Of a DNA stretch of 64,000 bases, positions 47,001 to 55,420 are shown one piece after another. The notes under the pieces are model-generated. The model was not told the DNA's origin. It saw only the letters and a list, made by a program, of their open reading frames with translations, and made no database searches. Positions within the stretch are counted from its first letter, which is position 1. Each line of letters opens with the position of its first letter. The DNA is taken from NCBI GenBank assembly GCA_964448675.1, contig CAYUZU010000025.1, positions 1 through 64,000 of the forward strand, read 5' to 3'. The DNA is from CAYUZU01 sp964448675 (lineage in GTDB: Bacteria; Planctomycetota; Phycisphaerae; UBA1845; Fen-1342). A program made the translations under genes and the position numbers.

Positions 47001-50000
47001 TGCCGTACAGGGCATCGACCACCTCGGCGATGGCCGCCGCGTCGCCCCACTGGCAGATGTACATCTCCGCCTCGGCCACGGCACCTTCGATATCGAGTGA
47101 TTCGATCTGCTGGCGGACCTTGTCCACGTCCTTGCTCTGGGCCGTAAAGATGATCGTGTTGACACGCGGGTCGGCCGAGACCGTCACCGGCCCCATGGCC
47201 GCGGGCGAGCCCGCGCCCTGCCCCCGGCGACTGCCGCCAGCACCGCCAGTCGACTCGAAGATCTCGCGCAGCAGCGGGAGGACGTCGTCGACGCGCGCGT
47301 GCTGCAACGCGTAGTGATGGATGCCGACCACGTCGGGCACGTCGATCCCTTCGAGCTCGCTGACCTTGCTCTTGATCAGCCCCATCACCTCGGGCGGGGC
47401 CGACACGAGCAGCGAATTGGTCGTCGCGTTGGGGATGATCTCGACCTGCTCAACCTTGGCACCGCCCTCGACGCCTGGCACGCTCACCGCGGTCTGCTGG
47501 AGCATCTCCATGAGCTGCTGCTGGCTGCTGCCACGGCGCCCGCGCGACGGTGTCCGGCGGCGACTGCTGCCGCCGCGGCGCTCCTGGACCTTGGAAATGC
47601 CGAGCCAGTCCTTGATATCCTGAGCGGCCTCTTCGGCCTGGAGGTTGCGGAGCTGGATGATCTCGACCTGCACCTCGCCCGGCGGAATGTCGAGCTCGCG
47701 CAGCAACTGGCGGATCTCGGGCAGGTAAACCTCGTCACACTTGATGATGAGGTAGTTGTGGCCCGGGTCGGTGGCGATGCGCAGGTTGGGGCCGCGATCG
47801 GTGCGGCCGCGATCACGACCGCCGACCATGCGCTGGAACTGGCCCATGATGCCGCCCTGCTGCTCGCGGTCGTCACCACGGCCCTGCCCCTGCTGCTGGC
47901 GACCGCGCTGCGGCTGCTGTATCACCACCTGCCGCCGCGGCTGGACGTCGAACATGATCGACAGCACTTCGGCGGCCGCCGTCACGTCGCCGTACTTGAA
48001 CTTGAAGATGCGGATGACCTCGCCGACGGCGAGGTCTTCGGTGATCGTGTCGATCGCGTCGGTGATCTCGTCGACATCGTCGCGCGGACCTTCGATCAGC
48101 AGTGTGCCGTCCGGCTGGCGCACGATGCGCACGCGCTGCTTCTCGACCGGTGACGGGACCGACTTGCCCACGCCCTGGTCGCTGCCGCCGGCGTCGGCCG
48201 GTGGCGCAGCGTCCTTGTCCGACGACACCACGTGCATCCGGGGCACGGGCAGCGTCGGCTTCTTCGTGGGCGCGGGCTGCTTGTCGTTCGTGACGGACTC
48301 GTCCGCGGCGGCCTCATCCGCGGCGGCCTCGGCCGTGAACGACGCCAGCCGGAAGGGTGATTCGCGCTGGTCCTTGGCCCGGCGGGCGCGGGCCGCGAGA
48401 GCGTGGCCACCGCCGGCGCCGAGCACGTCCGCCTCGACGCTGTCCAGCAGGCCGCCATTCAGCGACAGGCCGGCACCGAGCGGCTTGCGCTCCTCCGCCT
48501 GCGAACGGCCCTGACCGCGGGAACGCCGCGGCTCGCGCTGCGACTCGTTCTTTTCGCGGATCTGTGGCGGCTCGGTGCCCTCGGGCCAGAGCTCTTCGAC
48601 GAGCGTATCCTTCGGCACCGCCGTCGTCTGATCCTGCACGACGAAGTCGTCGCCGCGGCGAGCGCGCAGGTACTCCAGCAACGCGTCCGTGTCGCCCTTC
48701 GGATCGATCGTGCGCACCACGAGCTCCGGCTTCGCCCGGCGTTCGAACTCGCGGATGAGGCTGAGGATCTGGTCGAACTCGCCCGGGCGGCAGGTCACAC
48801 GGATATACTCGCCGAACCAGTCGGCCTCGACCGTCGGCGCGCAGCGGTCGTCGCTGTCGGGCATCAGGTCGCGCACGTCCCAGGCAATGTCGCTGGCACT
48901 GCCGCGGTTGATGTCGACGAAGTGCAGCTCGTGGCCGCAGGCCAGCAGGCCCATCTCCTCGCCCTCGGGCTCGGCGTCGAGCTGGTTTACGTACTGCTCG
49001 ACCAGCCGCATCTTGCGGCGGTTGGCGGTGACGAAGAGCCGGCCCGAATACTCGTCGGTCGTGATGGTCACGTTGTCCTGCGCGTTGCGCGAGGAGGGGA
49101 AGATGGTGCGCAGCGTGTCGACGACGGCGTCGGACGATGCGTAGCGCAACTGGAAGATCTGGAGTTCGGGCACGCCCATGCCCTTGTCCTGCAGTTCGCT
49201 CAGCCAGCTCTCGACCTCGGCGACGTCCTTGGGCAGGCCGCCGAGCAGGATCGAATTGCTGCTGGTGTCGGCGACGATCCGGACGCGCGGGCCGCCGGTG
49301 CCGCGCCGACCCCGGCCGCTCGAGCCGCTCACCTCGCTGAGCGAGCGGGCGATTTCCTGGGCGTTGCCGGTCTCGATCGGGATAATGTGGACGATCTCGC
49401 CGGTGTCGACCTGTTCGTCGACCATCTCGACCAGCTGCGTGGCGAGCTCCTGGTATTCCTCCGGCGCGTAGACGAACAGACGGTTGCTGCTCGGGTCGGC
49501 CGTGACGGTGGTCTGGATGATCGAGCTGCGGCGGCCTTCGCGCTCCTGCACCTTGGCCTTGAGCATCGCGTCGAGGTTGCTGGCAATCTGGTCGGCCCGC
49601 GCGTTGCGCAGCACGTACGATCTGATCAGGCTCTGCTGCGTGACCTTGCCCTCCAGCTCGGACACGAGAGCGTCGATCATCGGCATGACCTCGGGCGGCG
49701 CCAGCACGACCAGTGTGTTGGTGGTCGGCTCGGCATAGGCGCCGGGCTTGAGCTGGCCGGGGCGCGTGTTGCGCGACAGGTCGCGCAGGAACATCTGCAC
49801 CGCGGCCATGACCTGCGTCGCGTTGAGCACCTTGAGGTCGTAGGTCTTGACGGTCACGCCGCTGGGATCGGGCTGGTCCAGCTCATCGATCAGCGTGCTG
49901 ATCTCGGCAAGGTCCTTCTTGGGGGCGGCGACGACCAGGACGCCATTGACGACCGACGCCTTGGCCTGCGACGCCTGGTTGGTGCCGCGGCGACCGCTGC

Positions 50001-53000
50001 GCCCGCCGAACCACTGGTTGACGAGATTGGCGACCTCGTTGGGGTTGGCGTACTCGAGGTCGATCACCTGCGGCTCGTTGCCCTGCACGAGCGACTTCTC
50101 GTCGATCATGATGGCCTGCTGCTTGATCTGCTCGAAGTCCTCGTCCTCGGCCGTCACCATCAGCGAGTTCGTGATCGGCTCCGGCTGGATCCGCACCTCG
50201 ATCTGCGAGAAGTCGTTGCGGCTGCGGCGGCGGTTGCGCTCCTCGAACATCGCCCGCAGCGACTGCGCGACGGAGTTCGCGTCGGCGTGCGCCAGCTCGA
50301 TCATGCGGATCTCGCCCTGGTTGATCGTCGGCTCGACGTCGAGGAAGTTGATCACCTCCTCCAGGTCAGGCACGATCTTCTCGGGCACGTAGCAGATCAG
50401 CCGGTTGGTGCGCGTGTCGGGCGTGATCGACAGGTTGTGCATGTAGCGGCTGCTGCGCTGCCCTTCCTTGGCGAGCTTGTTCGCAAGCATGTCCTGGATG
50501 GTGCGGGCGTACTGCCCGGCGTCGAGATGCTCGAGCTCGACGAACTTGGTAACGGTCGTTTCCTTCTCGACCAGGCCCTTGAACTTCTCGATGAAGGTCT
50601 CGATCTCGGTGAATTGCTCGGTGCGTGCGGTGACGATCAGCGTGTCGGCCTCTTCATAGGCGGTGATGTTCACGCGGCGCTCGCGCTGCTCGATCGTCTG
50701 GTTCATGGCGCGCGTCACTTCGCGGGCCAGGCTGCGGATGTCGCGACCGATGCCCGGAAGCTCGTAGATGCGCACCTCGACCTTGTCGACGTCGCTGTCG
50801 TCCAGCCGTTGGACCAGGTCCTTGATCTCCGCCATCTTGTCCTCGGGCGCCTGCACCACCAGGTAGCGCCCGCCGACCACGTCGAAGCTGTACTCCTGGC
50901 CGAGCTTGCGGCGTCGTCCCCAACCGCCACCGCCGTACTGGGCATTGAGGATGTTGCGGATCTCCCAGGGGTTGGCATTGAGGATGTCGAGAATCTCGAG
51001 CTTGCCCTGCTTGGCAACGGCCTGCTCGTCGAGGTCCGTGGCCCACTTCTCGATCTGGGCGAAGTCCTCGTCGTTGCCGCCGACGATCAGCGAGTTGGTC
51101 AGCGGATCAACGCTCACCTGGAGCGACTTGGCCCGGATCTTCTCGCTGAAGATGTTCCGCAGGATGTTGTTCACCGTGCTCGCATCGGCATTGTCGAGCG
51201 TGATGGTGCGCAACTGGTCCTCGCCGATCGGCGGCTTGTCCAGCTCGGCCACCAGGTTCTTGGCCACGTCGATCGCGAACTTGGGGGCGGTGATCCAGAG
51301 GCGGTTCAGCCGCGTGTCGGCAGTGATCTGCACCTCCTGCGCCGCGCGCCGCCCGTACTGCTTCGACAGCATCGGCGGCAGCATCTGCTGCAACTGCCCG
51401 CGCACGTAGTTGGCATCGGCCTCGGTAATGTCGATGAAGACCGGCTCCGGTTCGAACTCCTCCGCGTCCCGTTCGTAATCCTGGATGATCTCCTGGATTC
51501 GCCCAAACATGTCCTGCGGCGCACTGACGATCAGCGTCTGCGTGAGTTCGTCCGCCTCGAACGAAGCCGAGCGCCGGTCCGGCCGCTGCCGGGCCTCCTC
51601 GCGGAAGGTACGATCCAGCGCGCGGGCCAGCGAGCGCACGTCGAGCCCCGGCAGTTCGAACTTCTGGGTCTGCACCGTCGGCTCGAACCCCGACTCGATG
51701 TCGGCGTCATACTCGCTCAGCAGCGTCTTGCCGTGCTCCACCGCGACCTGCGGGCCGTTGATGATCACCCGGTTGGTGCTGGTCTGGTACGTCACCTTGA
51801 CCTGCGACGCCGCCCCGCGGCCGTACTGCTTCTGGATGTAGGTGATGAGCTGGTCGCGCAGCCAGTTCGAGGCCTCGTTGGCCGGGGCCCGCTCGAGCTG
51901 CACGAACTCGACCGTCGACACCAGCCCCTTCTGCGCCTCGGCCAGCTCCTTGATCAGCGACAAGGCCTCTTCCAGCGCATCCTTGTTGGCCGTCACGACG
52001 ATCGTCTCGCTCGAGGCGTCCGCATCGAAGATCGCCGTCACGTTCTTCTTCTGCCGGAACGACGTTTGCAGTTTGCGCGCAATCTGGCCAACGTCGGCCC
52101 CGGGCAGCGTGATCGTCTTGATCACGATCTCCTGCCCCTTGGGGTCGTCCAGCTGTGCAATGAACGAATCGATTTCCTTGAGCTTGTCGGCCGGGGCCTC
52201 GACGATCACTTGCGGCCCCGATGCGACCGCCTTGATCTGCTGCCCCACCGACTGGCCGCGGCGCCGCCCGCCGCCGCCGCCAAACATCTGCTGCACCGCC
52301 TGGGCCACCTCGCGCGGCTGGGCGTAGCGCAGCGTGTAGAACTTCTGCTCCGGCTCCTGGGCGGCCACCTTCTCGTCCATCTGCTGGGCGAAGCCCATGA
52401 TCTCTTCCAGGTCGCTCTTATTCGCCTGGACGATCAGGGAGTTGGTCACCGGCTCGGCCTGGATTTGCGGCCCGGTCGCGCCGCGGCCACGCCGTCCCCG
52501 CCGCGACTGCCCAAAGAGCTGCTGGAGCTGCTGGGCCACGTCGGTCGCGCTGGCATACGTCAGGGGCAGGATCTCGACCTTGTCCTCGGTCCGCTCGACA
52601 TCGAGCGACTCGATCAACGCACCGATCTCCTCCAGCGCCGGCTGGATCGCATACACATAGACCGTCTCGCCCTCGGGCTGGATCGCCACCGGCGAACGCC
52701 CATAGATCGGGTGCTGGTACGAACGATAGAACGAGCTCAGCGTCGACGCGATGCTCTCGGCGTTGCCGTTCTGGATGGCGAATGTCTCGAGCTTCGGCGT
52801 GTTGGTGGTCGCGCGCGAATCCCAGAGTTGAATCGTCCCCTCGATCTTGGCCCAGTCCTCGTCCGTGCAGATCACGATCAGGATGCCGGCGTCGTCCAGC
52901 GGGATCAGTTGATACGTCTCGCTCGAAGTCACCGACGGCTGCATCGGGCCGGCACGCCGCCGGTTGAACCGCCCGCGCCGCGAGATCGACCGCCGCGGCG

Positions 53001-55146
53001 TGCTGCCGACGTCTTCCTCGAGCAGCTTCTCGATCACGCCGGCGATCTCGCTGGGGGCCTTGTTCTCGAGCTCGACCACGTGGCGGTGCTTCTCCGGGCC
53101 GGGCACATCGAGCCGCGTGATCAGCATCTCGATCTTGTCCATCGTGTCGCGTTCGGCGAAGACGTGGAACAGGCTCTTGGAGGCATCGCCGACGATGCGC
53201 ATGGTGCCGCGGGTGCCCTCGGTCAGGCCCTGGGCCAACTCGGTGACCATCGGGGCGATCTCGTTGACGTTCGCGTGCTCGACCGCCACGGTCTTGTACT
53301 TCTCGGGCAGCGGCTGGTCGATCGTCGCCAGCATCTCGGACACGCGCTGGTGCCCCTCTTCGTTGGCATAGACGAACAGCAGGTTCTGCCGGGGTTCGGC
53401 CACCAGGCGGATCGTCTTCTTCGCCCGCTCGAAGATACCCTCGGCCAGGATCTCCTCCGGCGCGACGGTGCCCGACTGGGCCGAGCGCTGCTGCGGCGTC
53501 GTGCGGCGCGTATTGCGGTTGCGACCACGCCGCGCGGCCGCCCGCGCCCGGGCCGCCTGCAGCCGCCGCTGCAACTGCCAGTTGGGCGAACGGGCCTGGC
53601 CCTGCTCCTGCTGGAAGATCTGGTTGAGCAGGTTGGCGACCTCGCTCGCATCGGCGTGCTGCACCTTGACGACGCGCGTATCGAAAGTGCCGATCTCCGG
53701 CTTCTGGTCGAACTTGTCGATCAGCTCGGCGATCTCCTCCATCTGGTCCTTGGTGGCCTTCACGATGATGGAGTTGGTGCGATCGTCCGCGACCATCTGC
53801 ACGTCGCTCTCCGCGCCGCCGCCGCCGACACGCTCCCGCACCATGCGCCCGGTGCGCGGATCGCGCTTGAGCCGCGTGCGGACCTGGCCGGTGGGCATGT
53901 TCAGAAACGCGCGGACGCGCTGCTCGATGTCGGCCGCGTTGGTCTTGATGTCGAAGATGCGCATTTCGCGCGGGTCCGACGGCGACAGGTCGACCAGCTC
54001 GGTCAGGGACATGAACTTGCGCACGTCCTGGGCCAGCGCGATGATCTTGATCTGGTTGCTGGTATCCAGCGCCTCCATCAGCGCGTAGTCCGGCAACGAC
54101 GGGTTGAACATCTCCACGAACTGCTGCGCCGGGTAGTCCTCCACCCGGTAGTACACGATCACGAAGTCCATGTCCCGCGGATCGTCCTGCTGGAACTCGG
54201 CAATCGTCGGATAAGTCTGGTTGATCGGCACCCACTGCCGCATCTCGCTCAGCGGAATGATCCGGATGTGGTGCTCCTGCTCGACGAAACGATACCCGAT
54301 CTCGTGCATGATCAGATTCAGTTCATCGAGCGCTTCGTCCTTCGTGAACTCCCGATTCGTGATGTACGTCAATTCGCCTGTGAGCAGCATCAGCTCCTCT
54401 TCCGGCGTCATCAACGGCTTGCCCAGCCGCTCGACGAAGTACATCACCACGTCCGACCACGGGATGCCGTCGAACTGGAACCAGATCTTGTCCGGGTCAG
54501 ACTCACGCCGCACCAGTTCCGGTTCGGGCTCTTCCGGCTCGGGCTCGACCACGCGGCGCCCCTCCGGTGCCGTGCGCGTGCGACGGGTGGGCGGCGCGGG
54601 CTCGGTGTCCTTCTCCGCCTGCGCGGTGGCGAGATGTTGCGGCGGGCCAATCAGATCGGCCGGCACATCGTCCGCCGGGCTCGGCCGCTCGGGCTGACGC
54701 GACGGCGGCACGGGGCGGCGTTCCGGTACGTTGCGGCGCGTGGGCCGCTCGGGCACGTCGGGCGCTTCCTCGCCGGGCCGCTCCACACCGGGCCGCGTCG
54801 AGGCCTTGGCCCGCGCGCGGAGCTCGGCGACCGACGGTCGGCGGCTGCGCCGTTCCGGCTGCGGCTGGTCCTTGGTGGCGTCCGGCGTCTCCGCGTCGGG
54901 CTGGACCTCGGGGGCCGGCTTGGTCTCGGGCTTGGCCGCCGGCTCGTCCTTCATCTCCTGGCGCAGCCGCTTGAGCCGCTCCAGCGCTTCCCGGGCGCGC
55001 TGCTCCTCGGAGCGCTCGTCCTCGGCGGCCGGCTGGGTCGTCGGCGGCTCAGCCCCGGAGGTCTGCGCCAACGCCGGCACACCCGCCAGACCGCACGCCA
55101 TCACGATCGCAAGAAGGAATCCACAGTGGGTCGGCCGTAACATCAT
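41017..55146 (-). CDS. gspD: Giant type II secretion system secretin (GspD) with about 45 N-type domains
   Basis: About 4709 residues from ATG 55146, supported by GAGG 7 nt upstream and a signal peptide (FLLAIVMACGLAGVPALAQ). A proline- and charge-rich stretch (about 30-215) leads to an N0/STN domain (about 218-302: KIWFQFDGIPWSDVVMYF, then LDELNLIMHEIGYRFV). About 45 tandem secretin N1-type domains of about 90 residues fill residues 310-4360, each with a TNSLIV-like strand and a helix ending LIDKFD-like. The last part is a regular secretin pore domain (about 4363-4609: VIQVLILEVTMDNELDLG, VLSRPQITAMDNQEA, VPYVSGT, VPILGDIPGLGTLFR). A normal GspD has about 650 residues and N0-N3. The frame is free of stops for 14.1 kb. 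Forms the outer-membrane channel of the secretion machine; the extra length is discussed in the findings. Confidence 0.93.
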   Translation of the reverse strand: MMLRPTHCGFLLAIVMACGLAGVPALAQTSGAEPPTTQPAAEDERSEEQRAREALERLKRLRQEMKDEPAAKPETKPAPEVQPDAETPDATKDQPQPERRSRRPSVAELRARAKASTRPGVERPGEEAPDVPERPTRRNVPERRPVPPSRQPERPSPADDVPADLIGPPQHLATAQAEKDTEPAPPTRRTRTAPEGRRVVEPEPEEPEPELVRRESDPDKIWFQFDGIPWSDVVMYFVERLGKPLMTPEEELMLLTGELTYITNREFTKDEALDELNLIMHEIGYRFVEQEHHIRIIPLSEMRQWVPINQTYPTIAEFQQDDPRDMDFVIVYYRVEDYPAQQFVEMFNPSLPDYALMEALDTSNQIKIIALAQDVRKFMSLTELVDLSPSDPREMRIFDIKTNAADIEQRVRAFLNMPTGQVRTRLKRDPRTGRMVRERVGGGGAESDVQMVADDRTNSIIVKATKDQMEEIAELIDKFDQKPEIGTFDTRVVKVQHADASEVANLLNQIFQQEQGQARSPNWQLQRRLQAARARAAARRGRNRNTRRTTPQQRSAQSGTVAPEEILAEGIFERAKKTIRLVAEPRQNLLFVYANEEGHQRVSEMLATIDQPLPEKYKTVAVEHANVNEIAPMVTELAQGLTEGTRGTMRIVGDASKSLFHVFAERDTMDKIEMLITRLDVPGPEKHRHVVELENKAPSEIAGVIEKLLEEDVGSTPRRSISRRGRFNRRRAGPMQPSVTSSETYQLIPLDDAGILIVICTDEDWAKIEGTIQLWDSRATTNTPKLETFAIQNGNAESIASTLSSFYRSYQHPIYGRSPVAIQPEGETVYVYAIQPALEEIGALIESLDVERTEDKVEILPLTYASATDVAQQLQQLFGQSRRGRRGRGATGPQIQAEPVTNSLIVQANKSDLEEIMGFAQQMDEKVAAQEPEQKFYTLRYAQPREVAQAVQQMFGGGGGRRRGQSVGQQIKAVASGPQVIVEAPADKLKEIDSFIAQLDDPKGQEIVIKTITLPGADVGQIARKLQTSFRQKKNVTAIFDADASSETIVVTANKDALEEALSLIKELAEAQKGLVSTVEFVQLERAPANEASNWLRDQLITYIQKQYGRGAASQVKVTYQTSTNRVIINGPQVAVEHGKTLLSEYDADIESGFEPTVQTQKFELPGLDVRSLARALDRTFREEARQRPDRRSASFEADELTQTLIVSAPQDMFGRIQEIIQDYERDAEEFEPEPVFIDITEADANYVRGQLQQMLPPMLSKQYGRRAAQEVQITADTRLNRLWITAPKFAIDVAKNLVAELDKPPIGEDQLRTITLDNADASTVNNILRNIFSEKIRAKSLQVSVDPLTNSLIVGGNDEDFAQIEKWATDLDEQAVAKQGKLEILDILNANPWEIRNILNAQYGGGGWGRRRKLGQEYSFDVVGGRYLVVQAPEDKMAEIKDLVQRLDDSDVDKVEVRIYELPGIGRDIRSLAREVTRAMNQTIEQRERRVNITAYEEADTLIVTARTEQFTEIETFIEKFKGLVEKETTVTKFVELEHLDAGQYARTIQDMLANKLAKEGQRSSRYMHNLSITPDTRTNRLICYVPEKIVPDLEEVINFLDVEPTINQGEIRMIELAHADANSVAQSLRAMFEERNRRRSRNDFSQIEVRIQPEPITNSLMVTAEDEDFEQIKQQAIMIDEKSLVQGNEPQVIDLEYANPNEVANLVNQWFGGRSGRRGTNQASQAKASVVNGVLVVAAPKKDLAEISTLIDELDQPDPSGVTVKTYDLKVLNATQVMAAVQMFLRDLSRNTRPGQLKPGAYAEPTTNTLVVLAPPEVMPMIDALVSELEGKVTQQSLIRSYVLRNARADQIASNLDAMLKAKVQEREGRRSSIIQTTVTADPSSNRLFVYAPEEYQELATQLVEMVDEQVDTGEIVHIIPIETGNAQEIARSLSEVSGSSGRGRRGTGGPRVRIVADTSSNSILLGGLPKDVAEVESWLSELQDKGMGVPELQIFQLRYASSDAVVDTLRTIFPSSRNAQDNVTITTDEYSGRLFVTANRRKMRLVEQYVNQLDAEPEGEEMGLLACGHELHFVDINRGSASDIAWDVRDLMPDSDDRCAPTVEADWFGEYIRVTCRPGEFDQILSLIREFERRAKPELVVRTIDPKGDTDALLEYLRARRGDDFVVQDQTTAVPKDTLVEELWPEGTEPPQIREKNESQREPRRSRGQGRSQAEERKPLGAGLSLNGGLLDSVEADVLGAGGGHALAARARRAKDQRESPFRLASFTAEAAADEAAADESVTNDKQPAPTKKPTLPVPRMHVVSSDKDAAPPADAGGSDQGVGKSVPSPVEKQRVRIVRQPDGTLLIEGPRDDVDEITDAIDTITEDLAVGEVIRIFKFKYGDVTAAAEVLSIMFDVQPRRQVVIQQPQRGRQQQGQGRGDDREQQGGIMGQFQRMVGGRDRGRTDRGPNLRIATDPGHNYLIIKCDEVYLPEIRQLLRELDIPPGEVQVEIIQLRNLQAEEAAQDIKDWLGISKVQERRGGSSRRRTPSRGRRGSSQQQLMEMLQQTAVSVPGVEGGAKVEQVEIIPNATTNSLLVSAPPEVMGLIKSKVSELEGIDVPDVVGIHHYALQHARVDDVLPLLREIFESTGGAGGSRRGQGAGSPAAMGPVTVSADPRVNTIIFTAQSKDVDKVRQQIESLDIEGAVAEAEMYICQWGDAAAIAEVVDALYGSGGGGGRRGRGGAPESTTEVRIVAEAATNTILVWGPPDKRDLIFDKIESLDQLNERDIREIPIQFADAEELAATLSEIFATGAQQTSGRRGRGRGGRGGPSVTNTGRIMIMGDKNAKKLLVRAPEEIYQQILTLVRTLDQPSQKMQLRRFALQHADAEAVVESVKAGLTEYMQLAKANDEDADLDAFTALPDPRTNSITVVGSEETFLFVEQVLSAVDVPTPDDQRKEFRIFPLERADATVVAEAINSFATGGTEGGGRRGRRGGPTGGAREINVHAMADEATNSVMVFGRADDINLIQTSVIDNYEDQMDERIQIASVPVQNVTPSQIVGFIYQFLDANALQTSGGRGGRGGRRGQRGAGEQAGPQIVPNDNGKALIVRGTSRQIDEVRELVNRFDDPNIVMNQTKVISVPVGQDAARLASEIERLINESEETFSELYGRPPRQIVVGADEYSNTILLAGEPTMFGMAESLVEQLAEARPDDYVTRVIEFRKLSADAAVETIQNLQEQTPGGSRGGTRRAPSRRGGSRRGGRGGRGALEPHQLPYQQVQPYGGPVAWFQPCLTTAPLTPFIAAAAFNAAAEDDPNQPPPRARRAFRRDEIERELGADEPRQEGSDTRPARRTAPPAQQPAAQPRSVTDTLTGVSGALRGEVTARTLDSQRIIITGDERDVEFIEQILLMMELEASPAVIQVFTLENAKATALAPIIETAMQEKINVRTATPGPQDRFSISAEARSNSLIVAASARVMDQIAELIETLDVEQTMSQVAAQTVPLRYMRAVEAVAILKPIIEQINDQREVPKESQVSISAIDRSNSVMIVGTPKDVEEVQGIVTEIDVELTEDAEDMSFLVADAILIQLKNGDAEQVAEVLNELIEEQQELARNADPEKPGEPFVKVLKIRLPDGRELPPLNLDRPIKIIPEQGTNSLIVFSTQENNEALQEIVGVFDTLPIGAETDVKAFTLKHAAAEEVASLIEEVFENKSYLNRPVEGDSSGPSQGVLPPVPPGVAAKGLPYPIVVQADARTNTIIVVGRTDAVILAGGLISELDRPLMDLGLRPYVLNLKRTSATEMSEKLEELLEQQAQARGGDNNEARDSAVIAPDERTNSLIIFATEEMYDMIEDLALQLDTAEKYGTVAFRRRPLKHSDAVKLQAIVEEVFTAKEDAEKQVNSEMTDTLSVLADTRSNALLLTGTRDYLDEAESIIDALDQAGDGTVVVRATKVRLNSAANVASLLQEMIDEALESQDSKLKGTPIHLSADPITDTLLIAAAEEDMVLIERWVEILDRPSEIGRMTLVVPLGRARAEDVAQTVESVFSRSGGQQGGEIEVTITSDETTNSLVAFGPPAIIQDIEHFVQRLDSVEPQGGAIVRMFKLEKADAEDAGELLTRILEMEGGSVGGTGGGGGGAAEADNRVMLFFQRQHPELGMETLRALRKDITVLADIRTNSLVVTAPPESMPLMESLVEAIDTPPDAARVRVFALRNADAEQMVELLQELFERETQSTGGGTDESTRELTVTGLNAMGGRQEIAFTTDVRTNSVIAAGTPGYLDLVEEMILNLDTVPIKDRETFVYAPKNNTADAIAQSLREFSEAEQQRLQEIGDEVSTQVRQAREIVVIPNEEANRVLIDVDPRFKDTVMQVVSGLDEAPPQVVIQVLILEVTMDNELDLGVEFAFQDLQYSKAGPTDTTTFDYIGGTDLGAAGSGLGGFTFTITGADFNFLFRTLQNEGNLKVLSRPQITAMDNQEAMIDISDDVPYVSGTQTSSTGQISTSVSRANIGIVLEVTPQINPDGFVRMEISQEVSDRTGSTVDVGPGVTSPVFFQRRAETTIMVKDNETVVLGGLITSRVENREQKVPILGDIPGLGTLFRNQNDTSRRTELLLVLTPHVIRTVDDYRDISVAERDRLRLLSEDYVQDPLIEDLRLIGGPAVEPDYPPAPASEPNPEAETAEELVPDDEVYGPMRPAQRRAKPGPAFDPESYDVPVGLLSDARHRRGS
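42060..54240 (-). repeat. Array of about 45 secretin N1-type domain repeats in gspD
   Basis: Counted by eye from the strand that reads TNSLIV, TNTIIV, SNSILL and similar, followed by a helix. Units average about 270 bp and differ clearly at protein and DNA level, so they are old rather than recent copies. Low-complexity linkers near 48145-48630 and 45045-45475 divide the array into three blocks of about 23, 10 and 12 units. Several units carry Arg/Gly-rich loop inserts. Confidence 0.85.
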
Positions 55147-55208
55147 GCCCGCACCTCTTCTGGTGAACTGACCGCCAGTCTGCAACGCACTGTCGGTCTG
55201 CTGAATTC

Positions 55209-55230
55209 GAGGCCGCCGCGCCGCGGCCTC
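55209..55230 (-). promoter_or_regulatory. 8-bp hairpin in the gspD leader
   Basis: GAGGCCGC (55209-55216) pairs perfectly with GCGGCCTC (55223-55230) around a 6-nt loop, about 63 nt before the gspD start. No T-run follows on either strand. It could stabilise the leader RNA or regulate translation. Confidence 0.35.
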
Positions 55231-55333
55231 GTTGCGCTAGTCCTCATCATGTGACACCCGGCCACGCCGGCGCTCCGCATGAGACAGCCCGCATCGCGCG
55301 GGGACGGACCGCCTGACACCAGGTGGTCCGCTA

Positions 55334-55339
55334 TTTATA
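55334..55339 (-). promoter_or_regulatory. Candidate -10 box for gspD
   Basis: TATAAA on the minus strand, preceded by TG, in a short AT-rich island within very GC-rich sequence. No good -35 box is visible 17 nt upstream. The start of transcription would be about 180 nt before the gspD ATG. Confidence 0.35.
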
Positions 55340-55401
55340 CACCGAAACGCCGGCGAGGTGGCAGTCCCGCAGGCGTCGAATTCGGCTTTTGCGGGGGGTT
55401 T

Positions 55402-55420
55402 AAAACCCGCGCCGGGCGGG
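55402..55420 (-). terminator. Short terminator-like hairpin after the gspM-like gene
   Basis: On the minus strand CCCGC, a 5-nt loop, GCGGG, then TTTT. It lies 83 nt past the stop at 55503. The stem is only 5 bp but all GC. If active it would end the gspF-M transcript before gspD. Confidence 0.4.

Noticed and set aside
48403..55140. A 2245-codon open frame on the plus strand opposite gspD, and others of 1176 codons and less nearby
   Set aside because: High GC and the codon bias of gspD keep the opposite strand free of stops. The products have no domains, are mainly Arg/Leu/Asp, and have no ribosome sites; the minus-strand frame encodes a coherent protein.
41017..55146. The giant gspD frame considered as several genes joined by error
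   Set aside because: There is a single signal peptide, a single N0 domain and a single pore domain, the repeats continue regularly across the whole frame, and I see no internal ribosome site with a second signal peptide.
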